Origin: Portunus trituberculatus
Lineage: Eukaryota > Arthropoda > Malacostraca > Decapoda > Portunidae
DNA length: 64,000 nucleotides
Assembly: GCF_017591435.1 (NCBI RefSeq)
Contig: NC_059257.1
Span: forward strand, 1,548,826 to 1,612,825
Direction: 5' to 3'
Numbering within the stretch: the first letter of the stretch is position 1; each line of letters opens with the position of its first letter. The notes beneath the pieces are model-generated. The model made no database searches. It saw nothing but the letters and a program-made list of their open reading frames with translations, and was not told the DNA's origin. Positions 1 to 9,087 of the stretch are shown one piece after another. Both the position numbers and the translations under genes were made by a program.

Positions 1-66
1 TCTCTCTCTCTCTCTCTGGCTAGTTACTACTTCCTCCTGTTTCTTATTACTATATAGTTCTCTCAT

Positions 67-70
<4 letters not shown>

Positions 71-139
<69 letters not shown>
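71..139. repeat. (GT)30-(AT)4 microsatellite
   Basis: Uninterrupted GT dinucleotide tract followed by a short AT tract. A TC tract also opens the window at 1-18. Apparent reading frames across it are poly-CV or poly-TH artefacts. Confidence 0.97.
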
Positions 140-440
140 ATCCTCTGGCTTAAGGCTGACGTCATTTTGTGTTCTTTCATGTCCCCAAACTTGAGCCAGA
201 GCGTAGCCCGCCTTAAGGCAGGGCCGGCCAAACTCAAGCCAGCTGCAGAGCAGGCTCGACTTTCCGCTAGCCAGTTGTGACGTCACATGTAAATAAACAA
301 ATAAGACATGACGAATGAATGTTCCATTAGCTGCTGTTGATAGTTCTGCACCAAACTGAATGCTGTTTCAGTATCTTCTTGTATCTCTGGCAAGTCTGGA
401 AACATGATGGACTGGACTGTTGATGCAGGGAGGAAAGATA
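140..440. other. Flanking sequence without a gene; left target-site duplication of LINE copy A
   Basis: No coding sequence is recognised. It contains a CCTTAAGG-centred palindromic stretch near 208-222. A similar CCTTAAGG stretch occurs on the far side of LINE copy A near 1218-1230, in loosely inverted surroundings. The last ten bases (431-440, AGGAAAGATA) are the left target-site duplication of the LINE that starts at 441. Confidence 0.5.
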
Positions 441-1068
441 GCAACTAGGATGATACCAGCTTTGAAGCGCCTGGAGTATAGAGATAGATTAAAGGCATTA
501 AACATGTTTTCATTTGAGAGGAGATGTATAAGAGGGGATATTTAAAATGTTCTCAGATACAAACTACATAGATGTGAGATCTTTCTTTACCTTAGAGGAG
601 GGAAGTAGGACTACAAATCATGGCAGGAAGATTAGAAAGCAAGGCTGCAGGTTAGATATAAGAAAATATTTCTTTAGTCATAGGGTGGTAGACTTCTGGA
701 ATGCATTGCCAGAGACGGTTGTAAATAGCACTAGTTTGACAATGTTTAAAAACAGATTAGATAAGCACTTAAATTTATTAGATTTATAATTATGTATAGC
801 GCTGCATGATAGTTTTTATAAGAAATTTACTATAGTTAAACAAGACATGATCCCCATGTATGGGGACCACAAATTGTAGAGGATTTCGCTGCAGGACTTA
901 CCCCTGTTAATGGGCCAAATATTTAGAATTAGTATATAATGTATTGTGTACTTGTAAGTGTAACTTTAAGTACTGATGACGAGGTCGCTGTGCGACTGAT
1001 ACAGGATAACCTAGATGGGCCCTGGTGGCCCTTTGCTATCCTATTATTTATGTTATGTTATGTTATGT
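441..1068 (+). mobile_element. CR1/L2-like LINE, copy A (5'-truncated, with target-site duplication)
   Basis: A 5'-truncated non-LTR retrotransposon. Only the end of the reverse-transcriptase ORF and the 3' UTR remain. It ends in tandem TTATG units (about 1049-1068) rather than poly(A), as CR1/L2-type LINEs often do. The 10-bp sequence AGGAAAGATA occurs at 431-440 and again at 1069-1078, an exact target-site duplication that fixes both ends. The same 3' end occurs on the other strand at 1738 (copy B) and 56441 (copy C). Assignment to CR1/L2 rests on the protein style of the fuller copies. Confidence 0.85.
547..789 (+). pseudogene. C-terminal fragment of LINE copy A ORF2
   Basis: About 80 codons matching the C-terminal tail of CR1/L2-type ORF2 proteins, including a VVDFWNALPETVVN stretch. 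The same tail occurs almost identically at 2018-2260 (-) and 56716-56960 (-). It contains no polymerase motifs because everything upstream was lost at insertion. Not a functional gene. Confidence 0.8.
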
Positions 1069-1078
1069 AGGAAAGATA

Positions 1079-1389
1079 AGTTACAAAGCTGCAGCATATC
1101 TTGCACTTCCTGTTCGTCTGCCATCTTTATTGTTGTCATCTGTCAGCTGGTGACTGGTCACGTGATCGAAGGTCTAGCAGGCCTGTTTTCCATTGTCCCA
1201 GGTTTTGCTTAAGCCTGCCTTAAGGCGAGGTCTAGCCGTAGGGGCATTAAAAAACGCAGCTTTTGTCAACAATACCCGTATGGCTTGCGCGTTCCCTTGC
1301 GTTCCGTTGGGGGTTGCGGGGCAGCGTCTGCTTCCGCGAGGCTTTCAACAGCAGTTTACGTATTAGTTCTCCTGTAACGTGGCATAAAT

Positions 1390-1391
<2 letters not shown>
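1079..1391. other. Intervening sequence without a recognisable gene
   Basis: Unique-looking DNA between two LINE copies. It includes a CCTTAAGG palindrome near 1218-1230 and a GC-richer stretch near 1270-1345. No convincing ORF, RNA gene or terminal repeat is seen. Confidence 0.4.

Positions 1392-1424
<33 letters not shown>
1392..1424. repeat. (CT)n microsatellite
   Basis: Pure CT dinucleotide tract of about 33 bp. Confidence 0.97.
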
Positions 1425-1425
<1 letters not shown>

Positions 1426-1508
1426 AACTAGACAAGTAGACATGCATCTTTTTTGTTGTTTTATTATACTCTTTTCCACACCACCCATGAGGTAAGAGTT
1501 ATAGGTGC

Positions 1509-1644
<136 letters not shown>

Positions 1645-1737
1645 TTTACCCTGTAGGCATAATCCTCTCTCAGCTATTTAATCAGACAGTTCTTCCTCAG
1701 AAGTGTCTTCCACATTGATAATAAAAGAATCCTCTAA

Positions 1738-3694
1738 GCATAACATAACATAATAAGAAATAATAGGATGACAAAGGGCCACCAGGGCCCATCTAGGTTA
1801 TCCTGTATCAGTCGCACAGTGACCTCGTCATCAGTACTTAAAGATACACTTACAAGTACACAATACATTATATACTAATTCTAAATATTTGGCCCATTAA
1901 CAGGGCTAAGTCCTGCAGCGAATTCCTCTACAATCTGTGATCCTCATACATGGGGATCATGTCTTGTTTAACAATAGTAAATTTCTTATAAAAACTATCA
2001 TGCAGCGCTATACATAATTATAAATCTAATAAATTTAAATGCTTATCTAATCTGTTTTTAAACATTGTCAAACTAGTGCTATTTACAACCCTCTCTGGCA
2101 ATGCATTCCAGAAGTCTACCACCCTATGACTAAAGAAATATTTTCTTATATCTAACCTGCAGCCTTGTTTTCTAATCTTCCTGCCATGATTTCTAGTCCT
2201 ACTTCCTTCCTCTAAGGTAAAGAAAGATCTCACATCTATGTAGTTTGTATCTGAGAACATTTTAAATAACTATATCATATCCCCTCTTATACATCTCCTC
2301 TCAAATGAAAACATGTTTAATTCCTTTAATCTATCTCTATACTCCAGGCGCTTTAATGCTGGTATCATCCTAGTTGTTCTTCTCTGAACTGCTTCTAACA
2401 TGTTGATATCCTGCCTATAGTGGGGTGACCAGGCCTGTATGCAATACTCTAAATGGGGCCTAACATAGGAATTATATAAGCTACGCACCACTTCCTTACT
2501 TTTAAAAACATTTTTATTTATAAAACTCAGGATCCTATTTGCCCTATTTCTTGCTTCTAAACATTGCTTTGAAAATTTCATAGTCCTGTCTATCACTACT
2601 CCTAAATCCTTTCCCTCCTCTACTGCCTCTAGCCAACATCCCTCCATCTCATAGCTAAAGTTTGTGTTGTCTTTACCTAAACGCATAACCTGACACTTTT
2701 TAGAATTAAACTCCATCTGCCACCTGTCTGCCCATGCTATCAGCCTGTCCAGGTCTTGTTGTATTCTGTAATTGTCCTTTTCACCTTGTACTGCACATGC
2801 TATCTTACCTGCAAACTTTGATACTTTGCTACTAATTCCTATATCTAAATTGTTAATGTACACCAAGAAAAGAAGAGGTCCTAACACTGATCCTTGGGGT
2901 ACCCCACTAACCACTTCCTTCCACTCAGACATTGCCCCATTTAATACTACTCTCTGTTTTGTATCAGAAAGCCATTCACTAATCCAATCAACTAACCTAC
3001 CCCCTATCCCATGAAGTCTCAATTTGTACACTAGCCTCCTATGCGGTACCTTATCAAACGCCTTGCTAAAATCTAGATATATAACATCTATGCTATTTCC
3101 ATCATCTAACTCCTTGGTAATATATTCTAAGATATCGAGCAAATTTGTAAGACAGGACCTCCCTGATCTAAAGCCATGTTGGGTATCTCTAATTAATCTA
3201 TTATCATTTAAATGCTCCCAAATACTACCCTTAATGATTTTCTCTAGTATCTTACATACTATACTAGTTAAACTGATCGGTCTACAATTATTCGCATCAT
3301 CCTTTCTACCTTTTTAAAATATTGGTGTAACATTAGCTAACTTCCAGTCCTGAGGTATCTCAGCAAACCTAAGTGATCTTTCAAAGATTAATTTAAGTGC
3401 TTCAGAAATACTGTCTACACCCTCCCTAAGTACTCTGGCATGTAGCTCATCAGGACCACTAGCTTTCCTATCGTCTAGTTCAAGAATAAATTTCCCAATA
3501 ATTCCCTGTTTTATATCAATATTTTCTAAAGCTCTTAAACTACTCGTCGCACTGTTTGTAACAGGATTTCCTATTCTTTCCCTAGTAAATACTGAAGAAA
3601 ATTGTTCATTCAATAATTCTACTATGTCTTCATTTTGATCCACTAGTACACCATCTTTTCTGAGTGGTCCAATCCTATTCTTATTTCTTTTATC
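1738..3694 (-). mobile_element. CR1/L2-like LINE, copy B (broken at its 5' side by the Gypsy LTR)
   Basis: Reverse-strand copy of the same LINE as copy A, retaining most of the reverse transcriptase. Its 3' end at 1738 carries CATAA tandem units, the reverse complement of the TTATG tail of copy A. On the other side homology to copy C stops at about 3694, exactly where a TAG microsatellite inside a Gypsy LTR begins. The junction is therefore a breakpoint rather than a normal 5' truncation. Copies A and B form an inverted pair about 670 bp apart. Confidence 0.85.
2018..3643 (-). pseudogene. LINE copy B ORF2 (endonuclease-less fragment with reverse transcriptase)
   Basis: Read from high to low coordinate, the frame gives the RT N-terminal region (DELHARVLREGVDSIS, then RFAEIPQDWKLANVTPIF), the motif-A region (IYLDFSKAFDKVPHR), motif B (SGVPQGSVLGPLLFLVYIN), the thumb, and a C-terminal tail. 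Where the catalytic FADD should be, the protein reads KFAGKIACAV. The invariant aspartate pair is missing through what looks like a 6-nt in-frame deletion. The ORF is also split near 3143-3314 and near 2262-2270. Copy C at 57194-57637 has the same lesion. Reverse transcription by this protein would not be expected. Confidence 0.85.
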
Positions 3695-3742
<48 letters not shown>

Positions 3743-3789
3743 CAGCAGCAGCAGCAGTAGTAGTAGAAGTAGTAGTGTGGTTCACTGCA
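3695..3789 (-). repeat. Partial 3' LTR of Gypsy-1, mostly TAG microsatellite
   Basis: The right edge (GTTCACTGCA, ending 3789) matches the outer edge of the 5' LTR (GTTCACTACA, ending 17823), and both run into TAG/CAG repeats. A purine-rich tract on the element's sense strand (GGGGGGAGGGGGG, about 3792-3804) sits just upstream as expected for a polypurine tract. The LTR stops inside its microsatellite at about 3695, where LINE copy B begins, so about 280 bp of LTR is missing. Confidence 0.8.
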
Positions 3790-3879
3790 GTACCCCCCTC
3801 CCCCCAAAGAAGGAAAAAAAAAAAAAAAACGAGGCGCATAAGGGGAGTAGCAAGGAGCCTCTAAGAGGCCTGGAAAAAA

Positions 3880-5546
3880 TTACGGGGTTGGCTTAACCTG
3901 CCAAAGCGGGTGAGGAGCCGGGAGAAGTGACAGGAGGAGGAGATGGGGGCTGGGAGACAGACGGGGTGGGTGGTGGTGGTTGGGGCTTGCCGACGAGGAG
4001 GGGATCCCCGCGGTGGCGTCCCGCGGCGGCAGGCAGCACGGTGCCACCTCCCTGGGGTGAAGAAGGCGCAATAGCTCCGCCACGGGAGGAAGGTGTTGCT
4101 GTGGGAGCAGGGGCGGCTCCGTGGGCGGAGCAGGAGACAGGTGAGCCGCCTTCACCCGGTCCCAGGAAGCGACGTACGGACGGCCCTTAATCTCGAGGGT
4201 GACGTATTTCTCGCCCCTGTGCAGCACACGATATGGGCCCCCATACGGCGGCTGGAAAGGCCCTGTGGTAGCGCCAGTCCTCAGGAAGACAGCTGCCGCG
4301 TCACGGAGGTCCGCCGGGAAGTGGGTGGGGCGGGAGGGGGGTGGACGAGGAGGAGTGAGCCGGAGGTTTGCCATAGCCTGCCGCAACACCGGAAGGAAGG
4401 CCAGAGCGTGTCCGCGGCGGCCCAGGTGCCGCGAATTGGCCAGGAAGCCTCAAGTCCTCCCCGTAGACCAGCTCCGCCGGCGTGTGATGCAAGTCCTCCT
4501 TCTCCGTGGCCCTCCAGGTCAGCAGGATGATCGGGAGGGCGTCAACCCAGCCACCAGGATGGGGGGAGGGCGCGAATCGCCTCCTTGAGACGCCGGTGAA
4601 AGTGCTCCACCATCCCGTTGGCCTGTGGATGATAGGCTGTGGTGCGTTGGCGCGACGTGCCGAGGAAGGCCATGAGCTCACCCCAGGCGTGAGACTCAAA
4701 CTGCACCCCCTGGTCGGTGATGATGGTGACCGGCGCCCCGAAGTTTGACACCCACCCCGAGAGGAAGTGGGCGGCCGTACACTCCGCCGTGCTGTCAGGC
4801 ATCGGAATCGCGGTACCCCAGCGTGTGGTCCAGTCTACACAGGCGAGGAGATACCGGTGGCCGCGGCAAGGTGGAAGGAGGCCAACCAGATCTATGTGGA
4901 CTGTATGGAAGCGTTCCGTGGGTGTGGGGATGGTCTGCAGTGGCGTGCGGGTGTGGCGGTGAGTCTTTGCGGCCTGGCAAGGAAGGCAGGTACGGACCCA
5001 CTCTTTAACTTCCTTCCTCATCCCTGGCCAGACCGCCCGCCTGCTGATGATGCGGTGCGTCCCCAAGACGCCAGGATGGTTGAGAGAGTGGTAGTGGCGG
5101 AAGATCTGCTGGCGGAACGGCCTCGGCACATATTGGCGTGCCTGCCCGCACGACACATCGCACCAGAGTTGCCGTGGAGAGTCGGGGACCTGTTGCTGCA
5201 CGAGCTGCAGTGATGTGGGCCCCTCTAGCAGTGCCTGTAGCTCCGGGTCGTCCTCTTGCACTGCCGCCACCGCTTCGTAGTCCAAAGGTGGAGAATGAGA
5301 CAGGGCGGCGACCGTGCGGGAGGGAGCGTCGCCACGGGAGAGAGCATCAGCCACTCTGTTTTTCTCCCCCCGAATGTGCCTGAGGTCCGTGGTGAACTCA
5401 GATATGAAGGCGAGCTGCCTACACACTCGGGGTGAAGTTGTCGCCCATCTGGACCATGGCGTGAGTTAACGGCTTGTGGTCTGTGAGCACGTGAAACTCA
5501 CGGCCCTCCAGGAAGTGGCGAAAGTGACGCACGGCCTCGTATGCTG
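3880..5546 (-). pseudogene. Gypsy-1 pol 3' half: RNase H tail, integrase and C-terminal domain
   Basis: Read from 5546 downwards, the RNase H end (FHVLTDHKPLTHAM) is followed by an ADALSRG linker and an H2C2 zinc finger (HSLNHPGVLG ... CLPCQAAK). The integrase core follows with its three acidic residues (VHIDLVG, IITDQGVQFES, NGMVEHFHRRLKE). A C-terminal module with PPYGGPYRVL and KGRPYVASWDRVKAAH resembles the GPY/F region of Gypsy integrases. A stop lies near 5428 and a frameshift near 4550-4600. Integrase would insert the cDNA into host chromosomes, but this copy is broken. Confidence 0.85.
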
Positions 5547-5563
5547 TCACCCTTTCATCTCCG

Positions 5564-8200
5564 TTGGGCTCCTCCGATCACAATCTCATTTCTGTATCTT
5601 GTCCTATTTTTCCAATCCCTCCGCAAGATCCCCCAAAGCGAAGGTGCCTCTGGCGTTTTGCCTCTGCCAGTTGGGGCAACCTGAGGAGGTATTATGCTGA
5701 TTTTCCCTGGAATGATTATTGCTTCCGTGTCAGAGACCCATCTCTTTGTGCTGAACGCATAACAGAGGTGTTAGTATCTGGCATGGAGGCGTACATTCCT
5801 CATTCTTTTTCTCAACCTAAACCTTCTAAACCTTGGTTTAACTCAGCCTGTTCTCGTGCTATACATGATAGAGAGGTTGCCCACAATAGGTACTTGAGCC
5901 TTCCATCTCCTGAATCTCATGCACTTTATATCTCTGCCCGGAATCATGCCAAGTCTGCTCTTCAACTTGCCAAACACTCTTTCATAAATAGGAAATGTCA
6001 AAATCTTTCAAACTCAAACTCTCCTCGTAACTTCTGGCATCTAGCTAAAAACATCTCAAATAACTTCACTTCTTCATCTTTCCCTCCTTTATTTCATCCT
6101 GATGACACCACTGCCATCTCTTCTGTCTCTAAAGCTGAACTCTTTTCTCAAACCTTTGCTCACAACTCCACCTTGGACGATTCTGGGCTTGTCCTCCTCT
6201 CCTCCTCCCTCTGACTATTTCATGTCTACAATCAAAATTCTTCGTAATGATGTTTTCCATGCCCTTGCTGGCCTAAACCCTCGGAAGGCTTATGGACCTG
6301 ATGGGGTCCCTCCTATTTTTCTCAAAAACTGTGCTTCTGTGCTTGCACCTTGCCTGGCCAAACTCTTCCAACTTTGTCTATCGACTTCTACCTTTCCTTC
6401 CTGCTGGAAGTTCGCCTACATTCAGCCTGTTCCTAAAAAGGGTGACCGTTCTAACCCCTCAAACTACCGTCCTATAGCTTTAATCTCTTGCTTGTCTAAA
6501 GTTTTTGAATCTATCCTGAATAGGAAGATTCTCAAACATCTGTCACTTTACAATCTTCTGTCTGATCGCCAGTATGGCTTCCGTCAAGGTCGCTCTACTG
6601 GTGATCTTCTGGCTTTCCTTACTGAGTCTTGGTCATCCTCTTTTAGAGATTTCGGTGAAACTTTTGCTGTTGCGTTAGACATATCAAAAGCTTTTGATAG
6701 TCTGGCTGTGGACTGACGGAGTGTTGTTGGCTCACTACCGCTCGTTTGTGGTTAAATTAAGGTAGTTTACCCCCCAAACTGACGTGGCTCTTGCCGGCAG
6801 CTATGAGAGGAGGCGACGTTTTCCAGGCTAGCCAGCGCAGCGGCAGACGGACACCAGCCGCCATACACACCACTACCCCTGTTCTGTCCAGCGAAGATTG
6901 TGTGCGAGGTCGTACCGCAGGAGAGGCACGAGCGACGGGATCAAGCACGAGGAGCCAGTGTGGGCGAGTTGTGGGCCCTTACGAGTGCGTGGGACTCCCT
7001 ACATGTGTTGCCGCCGTGCCAGTGGAGGAGACGGCCATGAGAGGAGGGAGACACGACGTTGGAGACGTGTGATCACCAAGACTGTGGTGCCTGCTGTGCT
7101 GCTAGTTCTGTGCTCTGTAATAAACTGCAATTGGGAGAACAGTGTTTCGAGTTACGCCGTGCTACATTGGCATAAAGCTTTGATTTCAAAACTGCCCTCT
7201 TACGGCTTCTATCCTTCTCTCTGCAACTTTATCTCAAGTTCCCTTTTCGACCGCTCTATTGCTGCTGTGGTAGACGGCTACTGTTCTTCTCCTAAACCTA
7301 TTAATAGTGGTGTTCCTCAGGGTTCTGTCCTGTCACCCACTCTCTTTCTATTATTCATTAATGACCTTCTTAACCAAACTTCTTGCCCTATCCACTCCTA
7401 CGCTGAGACGTCCAACCCTTCAGGAAATTAACAGATCACGCGGGGACGCCACGGAACGCCTGACTTCCGATCTTTCTAAAATTTCCGATTGGGGCAGAGA
7501 AAATCTAGTAGTTTTTAATGCCTCAAAAACTCAATTCCTCCATCTATCAACTCGACACAACCTTCCAGACAACTATCCCCTCTTCTTCAATGACACTCAA
7601 ATGTCTTTTTCTTCCACAATGAATATCCTCGGTCTGTCCTTTGCTCATAATCTTAACTGGAAACTTCACATCTCATCTCTTGCTAAAACAGCTTCTATGA
7701 AGTTAGGTGTTCTGAGGCGTCTCCGCCAGTTTTCCTCGCCCCTCCAACTGCTTACTCTGTATAAGGGCCTTATCCGTCCCTTTATGGAGTACTCTTCGCA
7801 TGTTTGAGGGGGGTCCAGTCACACAGCTTTGCTTGATAGGGTGGAATCGAAAGCTCTTCGTCTCATCAACTCCCCTCCTCTGACTAACTGTCTTCACTCT
7901 CTTTCTCACCGCCGAAATGTTGCATCCCTTTCTATATTTTATCGCTATTTTCATGGTAACTGTTCTACTGATCTTGCTAACTGCATGCCTCCCCTCCTCC
8001 TGCGGCCACGCTGCACAAGGTTTTCTTCTTCCTCTCATCCCTATTCTGTCCAACTCTCTAATGCAAGAGTTAACCAGTATGCTCAATCATTCATCCCTTT
8101 CACTGGTAAACTCTGGAACTCCCTCCCTGCATCTGTATTTCCAAATTCCTACAACTTGTCTTCTTTTAAGAGGGAGGTATCGAGGCATTTACTCCCCTAA
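5564..8200 (+). pseudogene. LINE D0 ORF2 (end of endonuclease, reverse transcriptase, C-terminal tail)
   Basis: Starts with the last endonuclease motif (GSSDHNLIS), followed by a linker (KPWFNSACSRA), RT regions (KAYGPDGVPP, NPSNYRPIALISCLSK, YGFRQGRSTGDLL), motif A (ALDISKAFD), motif B (INSGVPQGSVLSPTLF) and a C-terminal region (SHRRNVASLSIFYRYFH). The motif-A region is cut by a 460-bp LTR at 6707-7166. The catalytic YADD is lost: the text reads SYAETSNPSGN at about 7400, consistent with a deletion of about 35 bp relative to D1. A further frameshift lies near 7806. Non-functional. Confidence 0.85.
6707..7166 (+). mobile_element. Solo LTR inside LINE D0
   Basis: A 460-bp block with no counterpart in the other D copies. 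It starts TGTGGACTGA and ends GTGCTACA, the TG...CA ends of an LTR. Flanks are CTGGC (6702-6706) and TTGGC (7167-7171), a 4-5-bp target duplication with one mismatch. LINE homology resumes immediately (tryptophan-histidine of the motif-A region). An AATAAA signal lies near 7119. No internal retroviral coding sequence remains, so this is the product of LTR-LTR recombination. It shows no similarity to the Gypsy-1 LTR. Confidence 0.75.
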
Positions 8201-8317
8201 TTCTGGCTGACGGTTTTGGCACTTTTTCTACTCTTTGGAGAGCCAGCGCTCAAAAGGGCTTTTTTTCTAACTTTCTTTTTTTTGCCTTTGGCTCTTCCCT
8301 ACGTAAAAAAAAAAAAA

Positions 8318-8962
8318 CTGCCTAGAGCTCCCTGTCAAAGGCGCTGTAGGAGCGCTGAGCCGGTTCCAACCGCTTGCTAAAGAAGGCAACCGGCCTGAGC
8401 TCTCCTGCGACTTCCTGTTGTAGCACCGCGCCCACAACTTCCGCCGACGCGTCCGTGGAGAGCACCGTTGGGGCGTGGGGGACTGGGTAGGCGAGGCGGG
8501 TCAGGGAGACGAGCCGGCGCTTGATGGCTTGAAGAGCGCGCTCTGCCTCTTGCCCCCAGTCCAGGGGCTTAGGTGAGTTCTTCTTAACACCCTTCAGGAG
8601 GTTGTTGAGGGGAGCCAGAAGAGAGGCGGCCTGGGGGATGAACCGGTGCTAGTAGTTAATCATCAGCAGGAATTCCCTGAGGTTCCTGACGGTCGTGGGG
8701 CGTGGGAAATTCTCAATGGCTGCCACCTTCTGGGGGAGGGGCTCCAGACCCTCCGCACTCACCTTGTGGCCCAGAAAGTCCACCGACGGGACGCCCAACA
8801 CGCACTTCTGAAGGTGGAGTTTGAGGCCGTGGTCCTGAAGGCGACTAAGCACGTGCCGCAGGTGGACTGCATGCTGCTGAGGCGAGGAGGACGCGATGAG
8901 AATGTCATCTATGTAAACGACGACGAAGTCCAACTCTCTCAGGACCCTGTCCATGAACCGCT
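8318..8962 (-). pseudogene. Gypsy-1 reverse transcriptase second half and start of RNase H
   Basis: Read downwards from 8962: QTFQRFMDRVLREL, then the RT catalytic motif VVYIDDILIAS, the thumb (VDFLGHKVSAEG), and the RNase H opening (QQEVAGELRPVAFFSKRL ... FDREL). It continues across LINE D0 into the integrase half at 5546. A stop (TAG) follows DREL near 8325 and another lies near 8650. YIDD is intact, but the ORF is not. On the other side it joins the RT first half at 15162 across LINE I-1. Confidence 0.85.
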
Positions 8963-8974
8963 GGAAGGTCTGGG
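8963..8974. repeat. Target-site duplication of LINE I-1 (left copy)
   Basis: GGAAGGTCTGGG, repeated exactly at 15162-15173. Both copies are Gypsy-1 RT sequence (codons for AQTF). Together they delimit LINE I-1. Confidence 0.9.
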
Positions 8975-9087
8975 ATGGATGGATATTAATGTAGGCGCCG
9001 CAACAGTCAGGGTCATTTGGCGCCGCTACCAAAATTTTCAAATATACGAAAAATGTTTAAAAACAAAAAAGAAAAATAAAGAAAAAT

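Larger units (their letters stand above)
5547..8317 (+). mobile_element. LINE family D, copy D0, inserted in Gypsy-1
   Basis: A 5'-truncated LINE on the + strand, ending in poly(A) at 8305-8317. Its left boundary falls inside the Gypsy-1 RNase H codons for AYEAVRHF. After the poly(A), Gypsy-1 resumes at CTGCCTAGAGCTC (DREL). Deleting 5547-8317 restores the Gypsy frame with only a 3-bp CTG overlap, so the target-site duplication is minimal or absent. The copy starts at the SSDHN end of its endonuclease domain. It has no RNase H. RT style is Jockey/CR1/L2-like, and the exact clade is not certain. Confidence 0.85.

Noticed and set aside
3695..3775. CRISPR-like array
   Set aside because: Simple trinucleotide repeats without spacers, in eukaryotic DNA.
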